Assembly (NCBI RefSeq): GCF_040869045.1
Contig: NC_090319.1
Location: 392,413,601-392,477,600, forward strand
Length of the DNA: 64,000 bases
Source: Eurosta solidaginis
Taxonomy: Eukaryota > Arthropoda > Insecta > Diptera > Tephritidae
Direction of reading: 5' to 3'
The notes beneath the pieces are model-generated. The model was not told the origin of the DNA. It did no database searches and worked only from the letters and a program-made list of their open reading frames with translations. Of the stretch, positions 62,700 to 64,000 are shown in pieces. Position 1 is the stretch's first letter. Every line of letters starts with the position of its first letter. Position numbers and translations under genes: made by a program.

Positions 62700-62906
62700 A
62701 AGGTAAGGTGACGAGATCGTTGGCTTCGCGGAATAAGACCTGGCATTTCATATAGAATCTAATTTGGATTCTACTCCCGCCACTTAGTGTTGCTAATATT
62801 CGTAACAGTATGTTCAAATCAGTAAAAAATATACAATTGGGACAACATCAACGACTGCTATTTAAAGTATTTGCGTCTATATTGGTGAGATCTATTTTAT
62901 TTATAT

Positions 62907-63438
62907 TGTAACGAATTTACTGAAATTCCGCTTATTCCCAATCTTCTGCCAATGCTCGAATCACTAAACTGTTGAATAAAAAACTCCAATATTGAATAAT
63001 GCAAAAATGGTCTTTATTAGACTACTTGACAATAAATAACACTTATACTTCGCAACTGATAGCTTGCTTAAATCAAACTGATTGTCGTGCCTCAACTGTT
63101 GCTGCTTTTTATACAGTTTGGTTTCCTCGTTGACATATTGCTAGGCGCTTCTATTTCTAGAATTTACTAGTTAGTTATCAGCTATAAATTTCTCAGCTAT
63201 ATCTACAGATGCACGATTTTATAGCTTCTCTCATAGCCCATGCGCGTGTATATGTGAGTGATACTTGCACAAATGATTGCATACTTTTGGGAGTATCTCA
63301 GATATATGCATGTGTTTGTGCGTTACTCTCCGCTGCTCGTATAGATATATGGGTAGACATTTGTTGATGTTCATACGAGTCACTGCTTAGTATCGGCTTA
63401 GAGATGATAGCATCCCTTAGTGTTGCTAATATTCGTCA
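62907..63438 (-). repeat. Diverged solo LTR of the B family
   Basis: TGTAACGAATTTACTG to GTTGCTAATATTCGTCA, about 532 bp, in minus orientation. The left flank is ATAT (62903-62906). The right side runs into AAATATATAT, so the duplication is blurred. Internal landmarks GTATCTCAGATATATGCATG and TCCGCTGCTCGTATA match the other copies. Confidence 0.85.
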
Positions 63439-63652
63439 AAATATATATATTTTATTATTAAATATATTACTTTGATATTTGTATTGGAAGATTTTAATTT
63501 TGTAAACTCTTCCTTCAATTCAACATAGTTTTTCTTACATATTAATTATTTAAGTGCTTAGTTATTTACTGTTTTATTTTATTTTGTTGATTTTTCAAAA
63601 GAGGACGATTTTCCGTCATTTCTTATCAAATTGTTTTTGAACTCTTTTTAAT

Positions 63653-64000
63653 ATGTTTCACTCTCTACATAATAATACACACAATATACAAACTACACTC
63701 ACAAACAATTTAAATGACTCACTAATTGATTTACCAAATGAGAATTTTTCTGAACATATTGTAAATCCTTATGAAAATATGAGAACAAATGAAATTTCCG
63801 CAACGTCAATTAAACAACACAATTTTGGACTAATTGTCCTGACGCATGGTTTGTACATGCAGAAATGCAATTTAGTACTAAAGGTATTACTCAAGATAAT
63901 ACTAAGTACGAATATATTGTAACAGCACTTCCGCAGGAAGTAATTATGACTATTTTAGATTTTATTCAAAATCCTCCTCAAAACAATAATTATTCTGAAC
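63653..64000 (+). pseudogene. Start of a retrotransposon Gag-like gene, continues past the window
   Basis: ATG 63653 opens an Asn/Thr-rich leader. The frame then shifts by one at a T run near 63823. After that it reads CPDAWFVHAEMQFSTKGITQ, DNTKYEYIVTALPQEVIM and ILDFIQNPPQNN to the edge. The (P)xxWFxxxExQF...TxxxTKYxxIVxxL pattern matches the N-terminal domain of Gag-like proteins of some insect LTR elements. The first ~60 residues may not be native. The right part is unseen. Confidence 0.55.

Larger units (their letters stand above)
58709..62807 (+). mobile_element. Chimeric insertion: gypsy-type LTR ends around a BEL/Pao pol, TSD GTAT
   Basis: The left 58709-59022 matches the first ~310 bp of a B-family LTR in plus orientation. 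The middle 59023-62782 is BEL/Pao pol and its 3' flank. The right 62783-62807 is a perfect 25-bp inverse complement of 58709-58733 (TGTTACGAATATTAGC...). GTAT flanks both sides (58705-58708; 62808-62811). See findings. Confidence 0.75.

Noticed and set aside
58640..62840. Short match TTCAAA(A)TCAGTAAAAAA on both sides of the chimera as a longer target duplication
   Set aside because: The copies are at unequal distances from the insertion edges (about 30 bp left, 5 bp right), so they cannot be the duplication. GTAT is directly adjacent on both sides.

Overview
The window looks like nuclear DNA of a higher (cyclorrhaphan) fly, most likely a tephritid-type fruit fly. The case rests on one spliced, conserved host gene with short GT-AG introns and on a transposon community typical of fly genomes: gypsy and BEL/Pao LTR elements, R1-, LOA-, RTE-, jockey- and CR1-like non-LTR elements, hAT and PIF/Harbinger DNA elements, and many MITEs. 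The family assignment is an inference from the style of the elements. No species-specific marker can be read directly.

The only clear host gene is Sur-8, the fly homologue of human SHOC2, a leucine-rich-repeat scaffold of the Ras-Raf-MAPK pathway. It lies on the minus strand in three coding exons: 45924-45531, 45443-44870 and 13511-12641. An 87-bp intron separates exons 1 and 2. Intron 2 is 31,358 bp and is filled almost completely with nested transposons. The spliced frame is continuous and predicts 612 residues. A decayed zinc-finger gene lies at 2488-3815, with a further piece at 5570-5921.

Layout. 1-1400: GC-rich tandem repeats. 2480-9060: zinc-finger pseudogene pieces, R1- and LOA-type fragments, a PIF/Harbinger element with a convergent transposase and spliced Myb-like gene, and an RTE endonuclease fragment. 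9569-11045: truncated gypsy element, jockey-like 3' end, and an endonuclease fragment. 12641-13511: Sur-8 exon 3. 13512-44869: the giant intron. It holds gypsy element A (15006-20465, TSD ATTG), a CR1 fragment split by a hAT element (21075-23157, 8-bp TSD) and by a jockey-like insert, a 7.9-kb inverted-repeat structure (25332-33190), a self-nested TA-flanked MITE (33285-34158), and two CR1-like elements. The CR1-like elements are themselves split by a 3.6-kb jockey-like element (34990-38576, 13-bp TSD), MITEs and a SINE-like repeat. 44870-45924: Sur-8 exons 2 and 1. 46088-49735: small inverted-repeat and SINE-like elements. 50050-56535: gypsy element B, with LTRs I read as identical and TSD ATAT. 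56637-57382: an oppositely oriented solo LTR of the same family, also with TSD ATAT. 58709-62807: a chimeric insertion with a gypsy-type LTR start at both ends in inverted orientation, a BEL/Pao pol in the middle, and TSD GTAT. 62907-63438: another solo LTR. 63653-64000: start of a gag-like gene that runs off the window.

The strongest candidate for something not previously described is the chimeric insertion at 58709-62807. It appears to have been integrated through two copies of the same LTR end, and it carries pol from a different superfamily. The 25332-33190 inverted structure and the CAA-tailed SINE-like family are next. Many frame breaks in otherwise well-kept transposon genes fall in homopolymer runs, so some may be sequencing errors rather than decay.
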